Part shown: positions 34,228 to 44,396 of the stretch, one piece after another
Numbering within the stretch: the stretch's first letter is position 1
How the letters are laid out: every line of letters starts with the position of its first letter
Source: Nocardia mangyaensis
GTDB lineage: Bacteria; Actinomycetota; Actinomycetes; Mycobacteriales; Mycobacteriaceae
Length of the DNA stretch: 64,000 nt
Direction: 5' to 3'
NCBI RefSeq assembly: GCF_001886715.1
Contig: NZ_CP018082.1
Location: 3,782,001-3,846,000 of the forward strand
The notes under the pieces: model-generated
Told to the model about the DNA's origin: nothing
The model's database searches: none
Seen by the model: the letters and a program-made list of their open reading frames with translations, nothing else
Made by a program: the position numbers and the translations under genes

Positions 34228-35387
34228 TGCGTGTCCACTTTCGCGAGTAGAGCCTGGTAGCCGTCCGTGTCGGGCTTCATGGCCGCAGCGACCAACTCCC
34301 ACAGCACCTCGTCGGTGCCGCCGCCGACGCGCGCCAGTTTCATGTCCCGGAACCAGCGATTCAGTGGAAGCCCGGTGTCGAGGTAGCCGATTCCGCCCCA
34401 GATGTGCAGGCACTCCGAGGCCACTTCTTCGCCGAGATTGGCCGCGGTGACTTTGAGCGAGGCGGCGGTACGCAGATTGACACGCCCCTCGGCTGCGACG
34501 CCGGCCAAGGCGTGGCGCAGGGTATCGACCCGCGATTGCAGGTCGGCGACGCGTAACCGCAGCGCCTGATGGTCGTAGAGCCGCTGGCCGAACTGGACGC
34601 GGTCGTACATCCGGGCCAGCGTCACGCCGAGCATGCGCTCGCAGGACGCGGCGATCTGGCCGGCCACCGAGTAGCGTTCGTGTGCCAGCCCCCAGCTGAT
34701 CACCGCCAGACCGGTGCCGGGACGCGCGATGAGCGCGTCCTCCGGGATCCAGGTGTCGATGCTCACCGCGGCGGTATCCAGCGGACCGGCGCCGAGCTTG
34801 CGGTAGGGCTTGCCGACCTGCACCTGTGATACCGGCACCACGGCCAGCGCGACATTGCCCGATTCGGTCGCCGGTTCGTCGCCGAGGCTGCGCCCGACGA
34901 CGACGATGTAGTCGGCGATCGGCGAGAGCGAAACGAACTTCTTGTGCCCGACAACCCGATAGCCGCCGCTTTCCGGCTCGATCCGGGTCCGGGCGTTCTG
35001 CAGGTCCGAGCCGCCGGATTCCTCCGACGCCCCGATGCACAGCACTTTCTCGACCGCGATCGCCTCCTCGGCGAGTTGCCGCAGGAAATCGGTGCGCCCG
35101 AATCGGCGCAGCACGGCGATCGCCGAATCGTGCAGGCTGACCCCGACGCCGATGGCCGCCGAACCGAGCGCGCCCAATTCGCGGGCCAGCGCGAAATGCT
35201 CACCGAGGTCGGTGACCTTGCGGTCGTTCCATTTCCGGGCGAACACACCCTGGGCCCCGAGATGTTCGAGCAGGACCCGTGGGAACGTGTTGTCCTGTTC
35301 GGCCTGTTCGGTCCACCGGACCACCCGGTCGTCGAAGGCCCGGGCGAGCAGATCGGAATACGAGCCGGCGGGCGCGGCGACTGTCAT
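34224..35387 (-). CDS. mbtN: Acyl-CoA/acyl-ACP dehydrogenase, MbtN/FadE14-like
   Basis: A 387-residue flavin dehydrogenase with the ACAD layout: helical N-terminal domain, the central beta domain with [13 protein letters not shown] (about residues 117-129) and [19 protein letters not shown], and a C-terminal helical domain with the FAD/dimer segment [24 protein letters not shown]. MbtN desaturates the ACP-bound fatty acid of mycobactin; the flanking ACP (overlap ATGA) and FAAL make the same role probable, so the siderophore lipid should be alpha,beta-unsaturated or otherwise unsaturated. An ordinary beta-oxidation enzyme is less likely because of the operon position. Confidence 0.83.
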   Translation of the reverse strand: MTVAAPAGSYSDLLARAFDDRVVRWTEQAEQDNTFPRVLLEHLGAQGVFARKWNDRKVTDLGEHFALARELGALGSAAIGVGVSLHDSAIAVLRRFGRTDFLRQLAEEAIAVEKVLCIGASEESGGSDLQNARTRIEPESGGYRVVGHKKFVSLSPIADYIVVVGRSLGDEPATESGNVALAVVPVSQVQVGKPYRKLGAGPLDTAAVSIDTWIPEDALIARPGTGLAVISWGLAHERYSVAGQIAASCERMLGVTLARMYDRVQFGQRLYDHQALRLRVADLQSRVDTLRHALAGVAAEGRVNLRTAASLKVTAANLGEEVASECLHIWGGIGYLDTGLPLNRWFRDMKLARVGGGTDEVLWELVAAAMKPDTDGYQALLAKVDTQ

Positions 35388-35632
35388 GCGGTTGCGCCGG
35401 ATTTGGCGCGGATCAGGTCCTCCAGATCACCGACCGAGGCGGCCTCGGCCATCTCCCGCTCGGTGAGCTTGACGCCCAGGCGCTCTTCGATGGCGACGAC
35501 GCCGATGGCGAAGGCGACCGAGTCGATGCCGAGGTCCTCGACCAGCAGCGATTCCCGGTCGATGTCGGTGAGCGACAGGTCGAGATCTTCTTCCAGAATG
35601 TTGTGCAGCACGTCGCGAATTCGGTCGGACAT
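35384..35632 (-). CDS. mbtL: Acyl carrier protein, MbtL-like
   Basis: An 82-residue carrier protein with the phosphopantetheine site [13 protein letters not shown] (Ser near residue 38) and the acidic helix pattern of ACPs. GAGGAG lies 6 bp before its ATG on the coding strand. Its stop overlaps the ACAD start as ATGA, and it heads the four-gene lipid-tail operon ACP-ACAD-WS/DGAT-FAAL. The 168-bp gap upstream (35633-35800) has GC-rich inverted sequence but no iron box that I can see, so this operon may be read through from the hydroxylase gene or have a separate promoter. Confidence 0.85.
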   Translation of the reverse strand: MSDRIRDVLHNILEEDLDLSLTDIDRESLLVEDLGIDSVAFAIGVVAIEERLGVKLTEREMAEAASVGDLEDLIRAKSGATA

Positions 35633-35800
35633 CTAGAACTCCTCATTCAATGTTCGGTTCCGCCGGCCCGGGGCCGACGTTTCCTCCGGTCGGACCGGAG
35701 GGACACCACTGGTGATGCGCGTCCGGCGAACCGGCACGGCGGCCGTGCACGACCCCCGGACGCACAGTGCGAGGCATAGCTGACAAAGGGTGCCGTCCCC

Positions 35801-37114
35801 CTATTCGACGGCCTCCTCGCCGCTGACCCCGAAGCTGGTGAACGCGGTATTCCGCGGAATGCGATAGACCTCGCGACCGCTCACGGCGTTGAGGATCTTG
35901 GCATTGCGCACAGCACCGATGTCCAGGTCCGGCGCGGACACACCGTGGCTGTGTTCCTCGGCATTGGCCACGAACAGCCGGCCCCGCAGCGCGTCGTCGG
36001 CGTGCACCGAATGGTTGTTCTCGATCACCAGACGGCCGCGTGAATCACGCCGCAGGTGCTCTTCCAGGGGTTCGAGGAAGTCGGTCCTGCGGTGCCGGTA
36101 ACCGGTGGCCGCGATAACCAGATCGGTGGTGTGCGCGATCTTCTTTCCGGTGTCTCGGTGCTCACCCCGGACCTGGAGGCGGCCGTCGGGCAGCGTATCG
36201 AGCCCCTCGACCGCGACACCGTTGCGCAGCTCAACCGGCTGCGGTTTCTCCAGCAACTGACGTCGGTAGAGCAGATCGTGCAGGCGTTCCAAGGTGTCGG
36301 TGGAGATGCCCTTGTGGAACTGCCAGTGCCCGGCCCGCACTCGATCCCGGGTGGCCTCGGGAAGACTGTGGAAGTAGTCCATGTACGCCGGTGTGGTCAT
36401 CTCCAAGGACAGCTTGGTGAAATCCAGTGGCGCGAACCACGGGGTCCGGGTCCACCAGCGCACAGCCGGACCGCCGCGCAGATTCTCTTCGAGCAGGTCG
36501 ACGACGATTTCGGCGCCGGACTGACCGGAGCCGATCACGGTGACGGCCTCCGCGCGATGAGCGGTATCGCGGTGGTACAGGTAGTGCGCGCTGTGTACCA
36601 GTGCGGAGGAGCCGGTCGACAGCGCCTGCGGAATGGACGGTTCGGTACCCACACCGACCACCACATGCTGCGCGTACAGCGTCGAGGTGGTGCCGAAACC
36701 TGACATCGACACCTCGAAGTGCCCGCGTTCGCCATCCCAGCGCACCGCGTCGACGGTGGTGCCGAACCGCAGTGAGTCCAGCTTCCCGGCGGCCCACAGC
36801 AGGTACGCCTCGTACTCGCGCCGGGTCGGGAACCAGTCCTCACGCACCAGGAACGGGTACAACCGGTCGACGTCGGCCAGATAGGCCAAAAACGACAGCG
36901 GGTGCGTCGGGTCGACCAGCGAGACCAGATCGGACAGGAAGCTGACCTGTAGTTTCGCCTCGTCGAACAGGAGGCCGGGATGCCAGCGGAATTCCTCGGC
37001 GGAGTCCACCACGAGGATGTCGAGGCCGTCGACCGTCGAGGCCATGGCCGCCAACGACAGGTTGAACGGCCCGCAGCCGACTCCCAGAACGTCGACTTTG
37101 CGGATGTCACTCAT
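35801..37114 (-). CDS. Lysine/cadaverine N-hydroxylase (IucD/DesB/MbtG family flavoprotein)
   Basis: A 437-residue N-hydroxylating monooxygenase. It has the FAD-binding GVGCGPFNLSLAAM (about residues 12-25), the family segment FRWHPGLLFDEAKLQVSFL, the NADPH-binding VIGSGQSGAEIVVDLL (about 192-207) and the LVIAATGY motif near 334. Family members hydroxylate the terminal amine of lysine, ornithine, cadaverine or putrescine. The gene overlaps the upstream PLP decarboxylase gene by 8 bp, the desA-desB arrangement of desferrioxamine loci, which favours cadaverine as substrate over lysine (inference). The N-hydroxy-amine would then be acylated to a hydroxamate, the iron ligand. Confidence 0.87.
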   Translation of the reverse strand: MSDIRKVDVLGVGCGPFNLSLAAMASTVDGLDILVVDSAEEFRWHPGLLFDEAKLQVSFLSDLVSLVDPTHPLSFLAYLADVDRLYPFLVREDWFPTRREYEAYLLWAAGKLDSLRFGTTVDAVRWDGERGHFEVSMSGFGTTSTLYAQHVVVGVGTEPSIPQALSTGSSALVHSAHYLYHRDTAHRAEAVTVIGSGQSGAEIVVDLLEENLRGGPAVRWWTRTPWFAPLDFTKLSLEMTTPAYMDYFHSLPEATRDRVRAGHWQFHKGISTDTLERLHDLLYRRQLLEKPQPVELRNGVAVEGLDTLPDGRLQVRGEHRDTGKKIAHTTDLVIAATGYRHRRTDFLEPLEEHLRRDSRGRLVIENNHSVHADDALRGRLFVANAEEHSHGVSAPDLDIGAVRNAKILNAVSGREVYRIPRNTAFTSFGVSGEEAVE

Positions 37115-38648
37115 GGATCTTCACCATCTCGCCGTGGCTGCTACGCAGACCTTCGGATTCCACTTCCAGCCCGACACGCAACAACTCATCGAACAGGGCA
37201 TCGATGTCCTGCTCGGTGGTCTCCGGGTTGAGCAGGGTCAGCTTCACGCAGGTACGGGGCTCGCCCGCACCGTGGAAGCGCACCTGGGTACGCCCGATGA
37301 GCGCCTTACCGGAGCTGATCAGGCGACGGCGCAGTTCCCCGTTCACCTGATCGTGGTCCAGATCCTCGCAGCGGTAGCGGAACACGACCGTGGTCATGGT
37401 GACCGGTGCGACGAGCTCGAGCTGCGGCTCGTTCGCGATACGGCGCTCGGCATGACGGGCGAGATCGTGGCAGGTGTCGAGCATCTCCCCCAACCCGGTG
37501 CGGCCGTAGGCGAGAAAGGTGGCAAGCACCTTCAGCACATCAGGGCGACGAGTGGTCTGCAAGGTCTGGCCGAGCAGGCCACCGAAGCCGGCCTCGACAT
37601 CGTCGTCCGGGTTGAGGTAGGCCACCGACCGGTTCAGCGAGGAGAATCGGTGCTGATCGGCGAGCAGCAGCACACTGGCGGCGGCCGGCTGCCAGCCGAC
37701 CTTGTGCAGGTCCAGTGTCACCGAATCCGCCCGTTCGAGGCCGGTGAGCAGACCGGCCAGCTTGTCGGAGAACAGTGTGCCGAAGCCGTATGCGGCATCG
37801 ACGTGCATCCAGACATCGTGGCGCGCCGCGATGTCGGCGATCTCGGGCAACGGATCGACGGAACCGAAATCGGTGGTGCCTGCCGTGGCCACGATCGCGA
37901 CCGGGGTGTGGCTGTCGGCGAGTCCGGTGAGCAGCTCGTCGAGTGCCTCCGGGATCATCCGGTGCGCGGAATCGACCGGAACTCCGATCGCCGCGCTTTC
38001 TCCGAGACCGAGTGCCGCGCACGCGCGGTGGACGGAGAAATGCGCGATCTGCGAACACAGCACCACCGGGCGGGGCAGACCGCTCACGCCGTTGCTGCGG
38101 GTATCGATGCCGAGCCGGGCGGCGCAGTGGTCACGAGCGATCAGCAGCGCGAGCAGATTCGAGTAGGAGCCGCCCGGGCCGAAGACGCCACCGGACCTTT
38201 CGGTGAAACCGGCCAGCTTGGCCAATGCGCTGATGGTCCAGTTCTCGATGGCCAGTGTCGCCGGCCCCGAATCATAGGTATCCAGCGATGCGTTGGTGGC
38301 GCTGGCCAGCGCATCGGCGATCACCGCCACCCGCAGCGAGGGTGGCTGCAGGTGCGCCGTCGCATGCCGGTGGGTGAGGTCCAGGCCGTAGGCGGCGATC
38401 AGTTCGGCCACCCGGTTCAGCGCCGCGTCCTCTCCGGCCCCGTGGTCGGGAACCTGCTCCGGGCCCAGTTGCTCGGCCACGGCCTCGAGCACTTCGGCCG
38501 GGTTTCCCCAGGGCAGCGGTGCGCCGTGATGCCGGGATTCGACCGGACCGGCCAACTGCGCGAGGCCGTGGCCGATGGCCGTCCACCCGTCTCCCGGGTT
38601 GGCGAACTTGGATCTCTGCCTTCGTGGGAATGCGATTTTCTCTGACAC
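37107..38648 (-). CDS. PLP-dependent amino acid decarboxylase, DesA-like (probable lysine decarboxylase)
   Basis: A 513-residue group II (aromatic/acidic/diamine) decarboxylase. Visible features are GGVFGPGGSYSNLLALLIARD (about residues 173-193), FSVHRACAALGLG, the HVDAAYGFG motif (about 302-310) whose Asp binds the PLP nitrogen, and LDLHKVGWQP with the Schiff-base Lys near residue 336. This fold includes DesA, which makes cadaverine from lysine for desferrioxamine, and the rhizobactin-type diaminobutyrate decarboxylases. Overlap with the N-hydroxylase gene supports diamine supply for hydroxamates. GTG start at 38648, without a strong ribosome binding site. A 92-bp gap separates it from the condensation-domain gene. 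Confidence 0.85.
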   Translation of the reverse strand: MSEKIAFPRRQRSKFANPGDGWTAIGHGLAQLAGPVESRHHGAPLPWGNPAEVLEAVAEQLGPEQVPDHGAGEDAALNRVAELIAAYGLDLTHRHATAHLQPPSLRVAVIADALASATNASLDTYDSGPATLAIENWTISALAKLAGFTERSGGVFGPGGSYSNLLALLIARDHCAARLGIDTRSNGVSGLPRPVVLCSQIAHFSVHRACAALGLGESAAIGVPVDSAHRMIPEALDELLTGLADSHTPVAIVATAGTTDFGSVDPLPEIADIAARHDVWMHVDAAYGFGTLFSDKLAGLLTGLERADSVTLDLHKVGWQPAAASVLLLADQHRFSSLNRSVAYLNPDDDVEAGFGGLLGQTLQTTRRPDVLKVLATFLAYGRTGLGEMLDTCHDLARHAERRIANEPQLELVAPVTMTTVVFRYRCEDLDHDQVNGELRRRLISSGKALIGRTQVRFHGAGEPRTCVKLTLLNPETTEQDIDALFDELLRVGLEVESEGLRSSHGEMVKIHE

Positions 38649-38740
38649 GGGTAGCCCATCGACTCGAATATGGATAGCGACTGCGTTCGTCTTCCGACCG
38701 TCCCCACCGCGGCGCGCGAAGCAGTCTTCGACTGCGTGAT

Positions 38741-40213
38741 CTAGGTGGTTGCGGCGGTGGATTCCCGGACGGTCCGAACGAGTTCGTTCAGGGGCCGGTC
38801 CAACGCACGTGGAATGGTTGTGACGACTGCGGAGACCACAACGCCCGCACCGCGGGCGAACTCGGCGCCGACCGCGTTCGGCTGGTAATCGACCTCCAGG
38901 TGGACGCCTTCGTCCGCGCCGCGTTCGAAGGCCAGCGTCAGGGGGTAGTTGCCGACGCCGTGGAATACGGACTCGTAGTTCACCGGGCCCTGGTCCGGCA
39001 CCGGGATGCCGCGTAGTGGCGCATTGCGCACGGACGCCATGATCTCGGCGACGGGGAAGCGCCCGCCCGCGGTGCGCAACGCGGTGAGCACGGTGCCGTA
39101 GTCGACAGTGGCGAACTCCATCGCCCGGTACACCACCGACACCGCCGCGCGCAGTGCATCACGCACGCTCGCCGCCGGATCGAAGCGGAAGCGCATCGGG
39201 ACGATGTTGCCGCTGTAGCCGACCCGGTCGGGGCCGTCATCGGGATCACGGTTGTCGGCGGGCACCAGCAGGACATGGTCGGCGGCGCCGGTGAGGGTGT
39301 ACACGCTCACCGCGCACACTCCGATGAGAAGTGCGTTGAGGGTGGCGCCGACTTCGCGGGCGACCCCGTCCAACGCCTCGATGCCCGCGGACTCGATCGG
39401 TGTTTCGAGGCGGAGACCGACGGCATCGGCGAGCGGAGCGAGCCAGCTCTGCTCGGCGCTGTCACTGGGCAACTCACCCGACAACGGGTACCGGACGTCC
39501 GCGGCCGCCCAGGTGTCCTGGGCGTGCCGCAGTACCCGGTCGATCTCGTCGGGACTCGCGACCTTCGTAGGGCGGGCCGGACGGCCGGCGACGGCGGGCC
39601 AGGAACCGGAGACCAGCGTACCCAGCAGCAATGGCCAGGAGGTGTCGTCCACGGCCAGGTGATGGACGACCAGCGCCGCCGTGACCGCGCCGTCGGCGTC
39701 CGCGAAGATCCGCGCCCGCAACGGCGGCTCCCGGGTGAGATCGAACGGGGCCTGAGCCAATGCCTCGGCAGCCGCCCGGATCTGCTCGCGGCCGATCGGT
39801 GCACCGGTAGCGGTCAGTGCGGCGTGCGGCGGCAGTGTGCCCCACTCCCAGACGGCGCCGGGCTCGACCCAGCGGCCGCTGTGCTCGACGGCCTTGCGGC
39901 GCGGATCGCCCGTCGCCCCGGCGACGATCACCGAGCGGAGCACCGCCGCGTGGCCCACCATGAGCTCGAACGCGGCGATCACCGAGCCGATCGTATGGGA
40001 GCCGGTGAAGTCCAGGATCAGGCCGATATTGTGGGATATCGAGTCCGGGTCGAGCTGGTAGATCTTCCACATACGGCGTTCGGCGACGGCGAGACCGCCG
40101 GTGGAAGCCGTCTCGGCGGTCGCGGGGCTCGCCGCCGGGCGGGCGCCGGCTCCCGCGGCAGCCAGGCGCCGCCGCAGGACTTCCAGTCGCTCGTCGGTCA
40201 GTAAGGTCGTCAT
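38741..40213 (-). CDS. Stand-alone NRPS condensation domain protein
   Basis: A 490-residue single condensation domain. It begins with a short linker (Ala-rich, about residues 1-40), then [19 protein letters not shown], the equivalent of the first C-domain core. The active-site motif is [12 protein letters not shown] (His-His near 195-196, Asp near 200-201), the HHxxxD form with Asp in place of the final Gly. Later cores include [22 protein letters not shown], similar to C5. There is no attached A or PCP domain. It lies after the NRPS, NIS synthetase and acylase genes with a 4-bp overlap. A plausible role is releasing the PCP-bound aryl-oxazoline by amide formation with the diamine chain (inference). 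Confidence 0.82.
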   Translation of the reverse strand: MTTLLTDERLEVLRRRLAAAGAGARPAASPATAETASTGGLAVAERRMWKIYQLDPDSISHNIGLILDFTGSHTIGSVIAAFELMVGHAAVLRSVIVAGATGDPRRKAVEHSGRWVEPGAVWEWGTLPPHAALTATGAPIGREQIRAAAEALAQAPFDLTREPPLRARIFADADGAVTAALVVHHLAVDDTSWPLLLGTLVSGSWPAVAGRPARPTKVASPDEIDRVLRHAQDTWAAADVRYPLSGELPSDSAEQSWLAPLADAVGLRLETPIESAGIEALDGVAREVGATLNALLIGVCAVSVYTLTGAADHVLLVPADNRDPDDGPDRVGYSGNIVPMRFRFDPAASVRDALRAAVSVVYRAMEFATVDYGTVLTALRTAGGRFPVAEIMASVRNAPLRGIPVPDQGPVNYESVFHGVGNYPLTLAFERGADEGVHLEVDYQPNAVGAEFARGAGVVVSAVVTTIPRALDRPLNELVRTVRESTAATT

Positions 40214-42567
40214 TTTACTTCCTGCTTCGGGCCGATCGGGGACTGCTCAGCTGCTGCGGTCGCTGCGTGTTCGAGCCGCAACGTCCCGGCGATCCGGGTG
40301 AATTCGTCGCGCCGCACCGCGGTGTCGCGCAGTGTCGTCCAGTCGCTGACGATGTCGATCAGCTCACCCCGTGCCCAGAGCGGCGCCTGATCCTCGAACC
40401 AGGGGGAACGTGGATCACCGCTCACGCCCAGCGGCACGATCCATCGGCTCGCGTCACGGTCGGCCAGGTCCCACACATAGCGAGCGGCCGATCCGACACC
40501 GCAGGCATGCGAGAAGCCCACCGCACTGCCATTGGCCATGACACACTCGGCATCCCCGCCCAGCGGTTGCGGCTGTGGGCGGAGCTGCCGCGCGACCTCG
40601 GGGTGCTTCGGTGTCGCACCGACGAGGTCCCACCCGTGGATCGGAGCGAGTACATGCACACTGCCCCACGTCGGAAGCTCCGCTTGGGCGTCGGCGTTTT
40701 CCGCGACCGTTTCGAGTGCGCCGGTGACCAGCCGGGAGATGTCCACGCCCAGCGCCGCGGCACCGGCGACCACCGATTCCAGTGCGGCCGCGATCCGGGT
40801 CTGGGCCACGAACCACGGGGTGAAGGTAGCACCGAAGCCGTGTGGTGCGGCGAGCCCGGACAGCGCGGGGTCGGCCGCGATCGCCCGGACCAGATGAGCT
40901 CGCACTTCGGCGAACAGATACGCATCGGTACTGGCGGCGTGCATCCGGCGGTCCCATTCCAGCAGCCGGCCACAGAGCCGGTCGGCGCCCGCACCCAGCC
41001 CGGTCAGATGCGGCAGCAGGCGCAACAATGCATCGGCTGCGCTGTTGTGCACATCGCCATGGACGCGGGCGCAATCGGCCACCGTCATGGCCGGTCCGTT
41101 CGCGAGGAGAGCATCGATACGGTCGGCTCGATGGGGTGGCACGGTCTCGGTGGTGGTCGGCTGCAGCGGAATCGTCTCCGGGATGCGCTGGTTGGCGATC
41201 ACCGAATAGCCGGTCACCATGGCGTCGAATTGCTTGTCGCGTACCGATTCGGTGACGTAGCCACGCCACTGATATCGCTCGTCCCAGCCGGGCACCGGCA
41301 GCCAGTAGTTCTCCGGGGCTCGCCGCGGGAACTTTCCGGTGACGTGGTGGATGAGCCGCCCGGCGGCGTCGGCGATGACGATCCGGTTGACGGGCTCGAC
41401 CCACTGGGTCAGGGCTCGTTCCACGTCGGCGGTGTTCTGGGCGAACAGCACATCCAGTGCGGCGTCGAACGTTGTCTCGGGATCGGTGAGCATGGGCGTG
41501 CGCAGGCTCACCGCGAAGGAGGCGTCCGGACCGCCGAATACGACAGCGCCGTTGCCCGTGGTGATGATCTCGATCTCGACCGGGTCGCCATCGCGCACGA
41601 GAATCCGCTCGGTTCTGGTCTCGGCCGGACGTCGGCCGGTGGCGGTGTCCGCGAGCACGTCGGCTCCGGCCCGGGTGAGACGTTCGAGATACAGATCCTG
41701 GTAGTCGGCCATCCCATTGGTGATGCCCCAGGCCACGGTGCCCGCGTGGGCGAAATGCGGCGTGCCGGGTACCCCGGCGAAGGCGAAGCCGACAAGGTCG
41801 AATTCCGGTGCCGCCAGATGGACCTGCTGGTAGATGCCCGGTAGCTCCAGGAACCGGTGCGGGTCGCCCGCGATCAACGGTGCACCGCTCGCGGTGCGGG
41901 TACCGGCGACGCCCCAGGCATTGCTACCGGACAAGGCGTCACCGAACGACCGTGTCGCCGAGGCGCTCCGCTCGGGCCCGGCGGGGAAATTCGCCAGCAG
42001 TTCGGTGAGGAACGCGTCGTCCGGATACTCGGGCACCGTGTCTCCCGCCGGATCGACACCCTCGCAATCGAACAATGTCAACGCGTCGCGGCCGAGCGCG
42101 CGCACCGCATGCAGTCGCCACAGCTTGGTGAGAAAACGGCCGAACAGGATGTGGTGCATGAGGAATACCGCGACCGGTGTCCACGGCTGCCAGGGTGCAG
42201 GCCGGTGCGCGAGCTCGGTCAGCTCCGGGGTATCGGCCGCATCGAGAGTGCTGTTGACGCCCTCGGTGTAGGCCGCGAGCAGGGAGCGGGAGCGCGCCGA
42301 GGAGTTCTGGTAGATCCTGCGCGCGGCGCGATCCATTCCGGAGCGACGGGCAAAGGCGTCCCATTCGATGGTGTCCGCCCCGAAAACCTCCGCGGTGCGT
42401 CCTTCGGCACGCAGCCGCAGGAATTCGAGCTGCCAGGCGCGGTCGATCCCGCACGCGTATCCCTGGCCGAACAGTGCGGCCTCGGCCGAGTCCCCGGTGA
42501 TGTGCGGGATGCCCCGCGGGTCCCGGATGATCTCCAGAGGGGGTCTGCCGTTGTCTGCGGTGCTCAC
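40210..42567 (-). CDS. Penicillin-acylase-family Ntn hydrolase without signal peptide
   Basis: A 785-residue Ntn-hydrolase precursor. The N-terminal part ([37 protein letters not shown]) is the alpha-subunit signature. Autocleavage should occur before the Ser in [26 protein letters not shown], about residue 213, exposing it as nucleophile. ANQRIPE near residue 454 matches the later conserved Asn region. There is no signal peptide, unlike PvdQ and most penicillin acylases, so it should act in the cytoplasm. It is locked in the siderophore operon by 4-bp overlaps on both sides. It could trim an acylated intermediate (as PvdQ does) or form or edit an amide. I recall a penicillin-amidase gene, desG, in some desferrioxamine loci. 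Confidence 0.82.
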   Translation of the reverse strand: MSTADNGRPPLEIIRDPRGIPHITGDSAEAALFGQGYACGIDRAWQLEFLRLRAEGRTAEVFGADTIEWDAFARRSGMDRAARRIYQNSSARSRSLLAAYTEGVNSTLDAADTPELTELAHRPAPWQPWTPVAVFLMHHILFGRFLTKLWRLHAVRALGRDALTLFDCEGVDPAGDTVPEYPDDAFLTELLANFPAGPERSASATRSFGDALSGSNAWGVAGTRTASGAPLIAGDPHRFLELPGIYQQVHLAAPEFDLVGFAFAGVPGTPHFAHAGTVAWGITNGMADYQDLYLERLTRAGADVLADTATGRRPAETRTERILVRDGDPVEIEIITTGNGAVVFGGPDASFAVSLRTPMLTDPETTFDAALDVLFAQNTADVERALTQWVEPVNRIVIADAAGRLIHHVTGKFPRRAPENYWLPVPGWDERYQWRGYVTESVRDKQFDAMVTGYSVIANQRIPETIPLQPTTTETVPPHRADRIDALLANGPAMTVADCARVHGDVHNSAADALLRLLPHLTGLGAGADRLCGRLLEWDRRMHAASTDAYLFAEVRAHLVRAIAADPALSGLAAPHGFGATFTPWFVAQTRIAAALESVVAGAAALGVDISRLVTGALETVAENADAQAELPTWGSVHVLAPIHGWDLVGATPKHPEVARQLRPQPQPLGGDAECVMANGSAVGFSHACGVGSAARYVWDLADRDASRWIVPLGVSGDPRSPWFEDQAPLWARGELIDIVSDWTTLRDTAVRRDEFTRIAGTLRLEHAATAAAEQSPIGPKQEVK

Positions 42568-44396
42568 GCGGCGTGCACCCCCTCACCGGAGGCCGCCACG
42601 GTCGTGGAGCGGTGCCGGGCAATGGGGTTCACCAGCGCGTGCTCGGTGTCCACCAGTGTCGAATACGAGTCGCCGAGGTTCACCATGCGCCGGTTGTTGG
42701 ACAGCTGCAGGCGATTCAGATGAATGGCCGGGAAGGTGGGCGCGAACAGATCCCATTTCTCGAAGCGGTCGGCCAGATCCGGATGCCGGTCCTGGAATTC
42801 GGTGACGCTGTGCGCGACGGTGGCCCAGAAGTCGCTGTCGGTGATCAGCCCGCTCTCGTGCAGCAGCAGCGCGAGGTGGCGCAGGAAATCGTCGAAGACA
42901 TCCGAGAGCACACCCAGATTGCGGATCTCGTCGGCTTCCTCGGCTACCGCACGACGGCAGTCCTCCGGAACATCGTCGGGAGCACCGAATATGCAGATCT
43001 CTTCACCGATGTCCTTGAGGATCGCGCGTACCGGTACCCCGCCGTCGAGTACGAGGATCAGGTTCTCGCCGTGCGGAGAAAACTTGAACTCGTAGCGATA
43101 GAGGAGGTAGATGATCGGGTGCAGATAGGCCCGCAGATACCGGGCCAGCCACTCCTGCGCGGGAATCCCCGATTTCTGAATGAAGACCTTGACCAGTGGA
43201 ATACCGTCGTGGTCGATATGCAGCAGAGCTGCCATGGTGGTCAGCTGCTCGTGTTCGGCGACCCGGGAAACGGGGCTTTCGCGCCACAGCGCGCTCAGCA
43301 GCTTGCGGTACTCCGAACCTGGCTGGGTGATCGCGGTGAGCGTGGTGTTGCGATAGCCGATGGCGGCGACCTCGTAGATCATCTCGAAACCGATCGAGGC
43401 CAGATACCGGTCGCCGTGCAGCCGCTCGCGGACCCAGTCGTTGATCAGCGGGGTGGTGCGCATGTAGTCGGCGGACATCCCCCGGGTGAAGCCCATGTTG
43501 ACGATGGACAGAGCCGTTTTCACATAGTGGCGCGCCGGAACCGACACATTGAACAGGGTCCGGATGGACTGCTGCGGCTGGTACCGATCCGGTCCCTCAC
43601 CCAGCGGCACAATCCGGCCTTCCGCTATATCGGCCGCGTAGATCCGGGCGATTCTCGCCGCCCACTGCCACGGATGTACCGGCATGTAGTAATAGGACGC
43701 CGGGTCGAGCCCCTGCCCAATGAGCATGCGATCGAATCGGGCCAGGGTGTCGGCACCGAGTTCGTCGCGCACCAGGCCGGCGTAGTCGATACCCGACATC
43801 GCGGCGAAATCGGTGTTCGCCCGCAGCACCGCGACCCAGGCCAGCGCGAAACGACCGCCCGCCTCCGGGGCGAACCGCTCGACATCGTCGGCACTGAATC
43901 CGAGCCGGCCGGCGTTGGCGACGAGGCACGGGTGGCCCTCGGTCATCGTCTTCTCGATGGTCTGGAAATCCGCGACCGCCAGATCTGCCGCCGGGATCCG
44001 GCGCGTGTCGGGCCGATTCATACTGATCGAGGCAGTATTGGTGAGCTCCTCGAGGTATTCCGGTAGGGCCTCGAGCGGGATGCCGAGGCTGCCGCTCAGA
44101 TCGACGACGAGGTCGATCGAGTCGATTCGGAGTTCCTCGCCTCGACGGATCCGGCGCAGCGACGCCGCGTCGATACACCAGCTGTCGAGTGACAGAACCT
44201 CGGCGCGGAACCGGTATTCGGTCTCGCGACCGTCGGAATAGACCACATACTCGCCCGGAGACAGCTCGGTGGGCCGCACGAACCGTTCATGGCAGAACTC
44301 GGCCAGTATCTTCTTGGCGAGCCGGGTGTTGTACACCTGCCGGTACGAGCGAGCAGGAACAGGTGCCTCGACGGCTCCCCGGACATCGGTACTCAC
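42564..44396 (-). CDS. IucA/IucC-family NIS siderophore synthetase, DesD-like
   Basis: A 610-residue NRPS-independent siderophore synthetase. Typical segments are [19 protein letters not shown] (about residues 154-172), [47 protein letters not shown] and the nucleotide-binding [12 protein letters not shown] (about 444-455). These enzymes adenylate a carboxylate such as succinyl-hydroxamate or citrate and join it to an amine. Length and sequence feel resemble DesD/AlcC, which join hydroxy-succinyl-cadaverine units, and the operon supplies the decarboxylase, N-hydroxylase and acyltransferase domain for that substrate. GTG start overlaps the NRPS stop. It joins the NIS and NRPS halves of the pathway in one transcript. 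Confidence 0.88.
   Translation of the reverse strand: MSTDVRGAVEAPVPARSYRQVYNTRLAKKILAEFCHERFVRPTELSPGEYVVYSDGRETEYRFRAEVLSLDSWCIDAASLRRIRRGEELRIDSIDLVVDLSGSLGIPLEALPEYLEELTNTASISMNRPDTRRIPAADLAVADFQTIEKTMTEGHPCLVANAGRLGFSADDVERFAPEAGGRFALAWVAVLRANTDFAAMSGIDYAGLVRDELGADTLARFDRMLIGQGLDPASYYYMPVHPWQWAARIARIYAADIAEGRIVPLGEGPDRYQPQQSIRTLFNVSVPARHYVKTALSIVNMGFTRGMSADYMRTTPLINDWVRERLHGDRYLASIGFEMIYEVAAIGYRNTTLTAITQPGSEYRKLLSALWRESPVSRVAEHEQLTTMAALLHIDHDGIPLVKVFIQKSGIPAQEWLARYLRAYLHPIIYLLYRYEFKFSPHGENLILVLDGGVPVRAILKDIGEEICIFGAPDDVPEDCRRAVAEEADEIRNLGVLSDVFDDFLRHLALLLHESGLITDSDFWATVAHSVTEFQDRHPDLADRFEKWDLFAPTFPAIHLNRLQLSNNRRMVNLGDSYSTLVDTEHALVNPIARHRSTTVAASGEGVHAA

Noticed and set aside
35633..35800. 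Possible iron box before the ACP operon
   Set aside because: No stretch in this gap resembles the 19-bp consensus; only GC-rich inverted sequence is seen.
36980..38645. Long plus-strand frame opposite the decarboxylase gene
   Set aside because: Antisense shadow; the minus-strand protein has the PLP-binding motifs and operon overlap.
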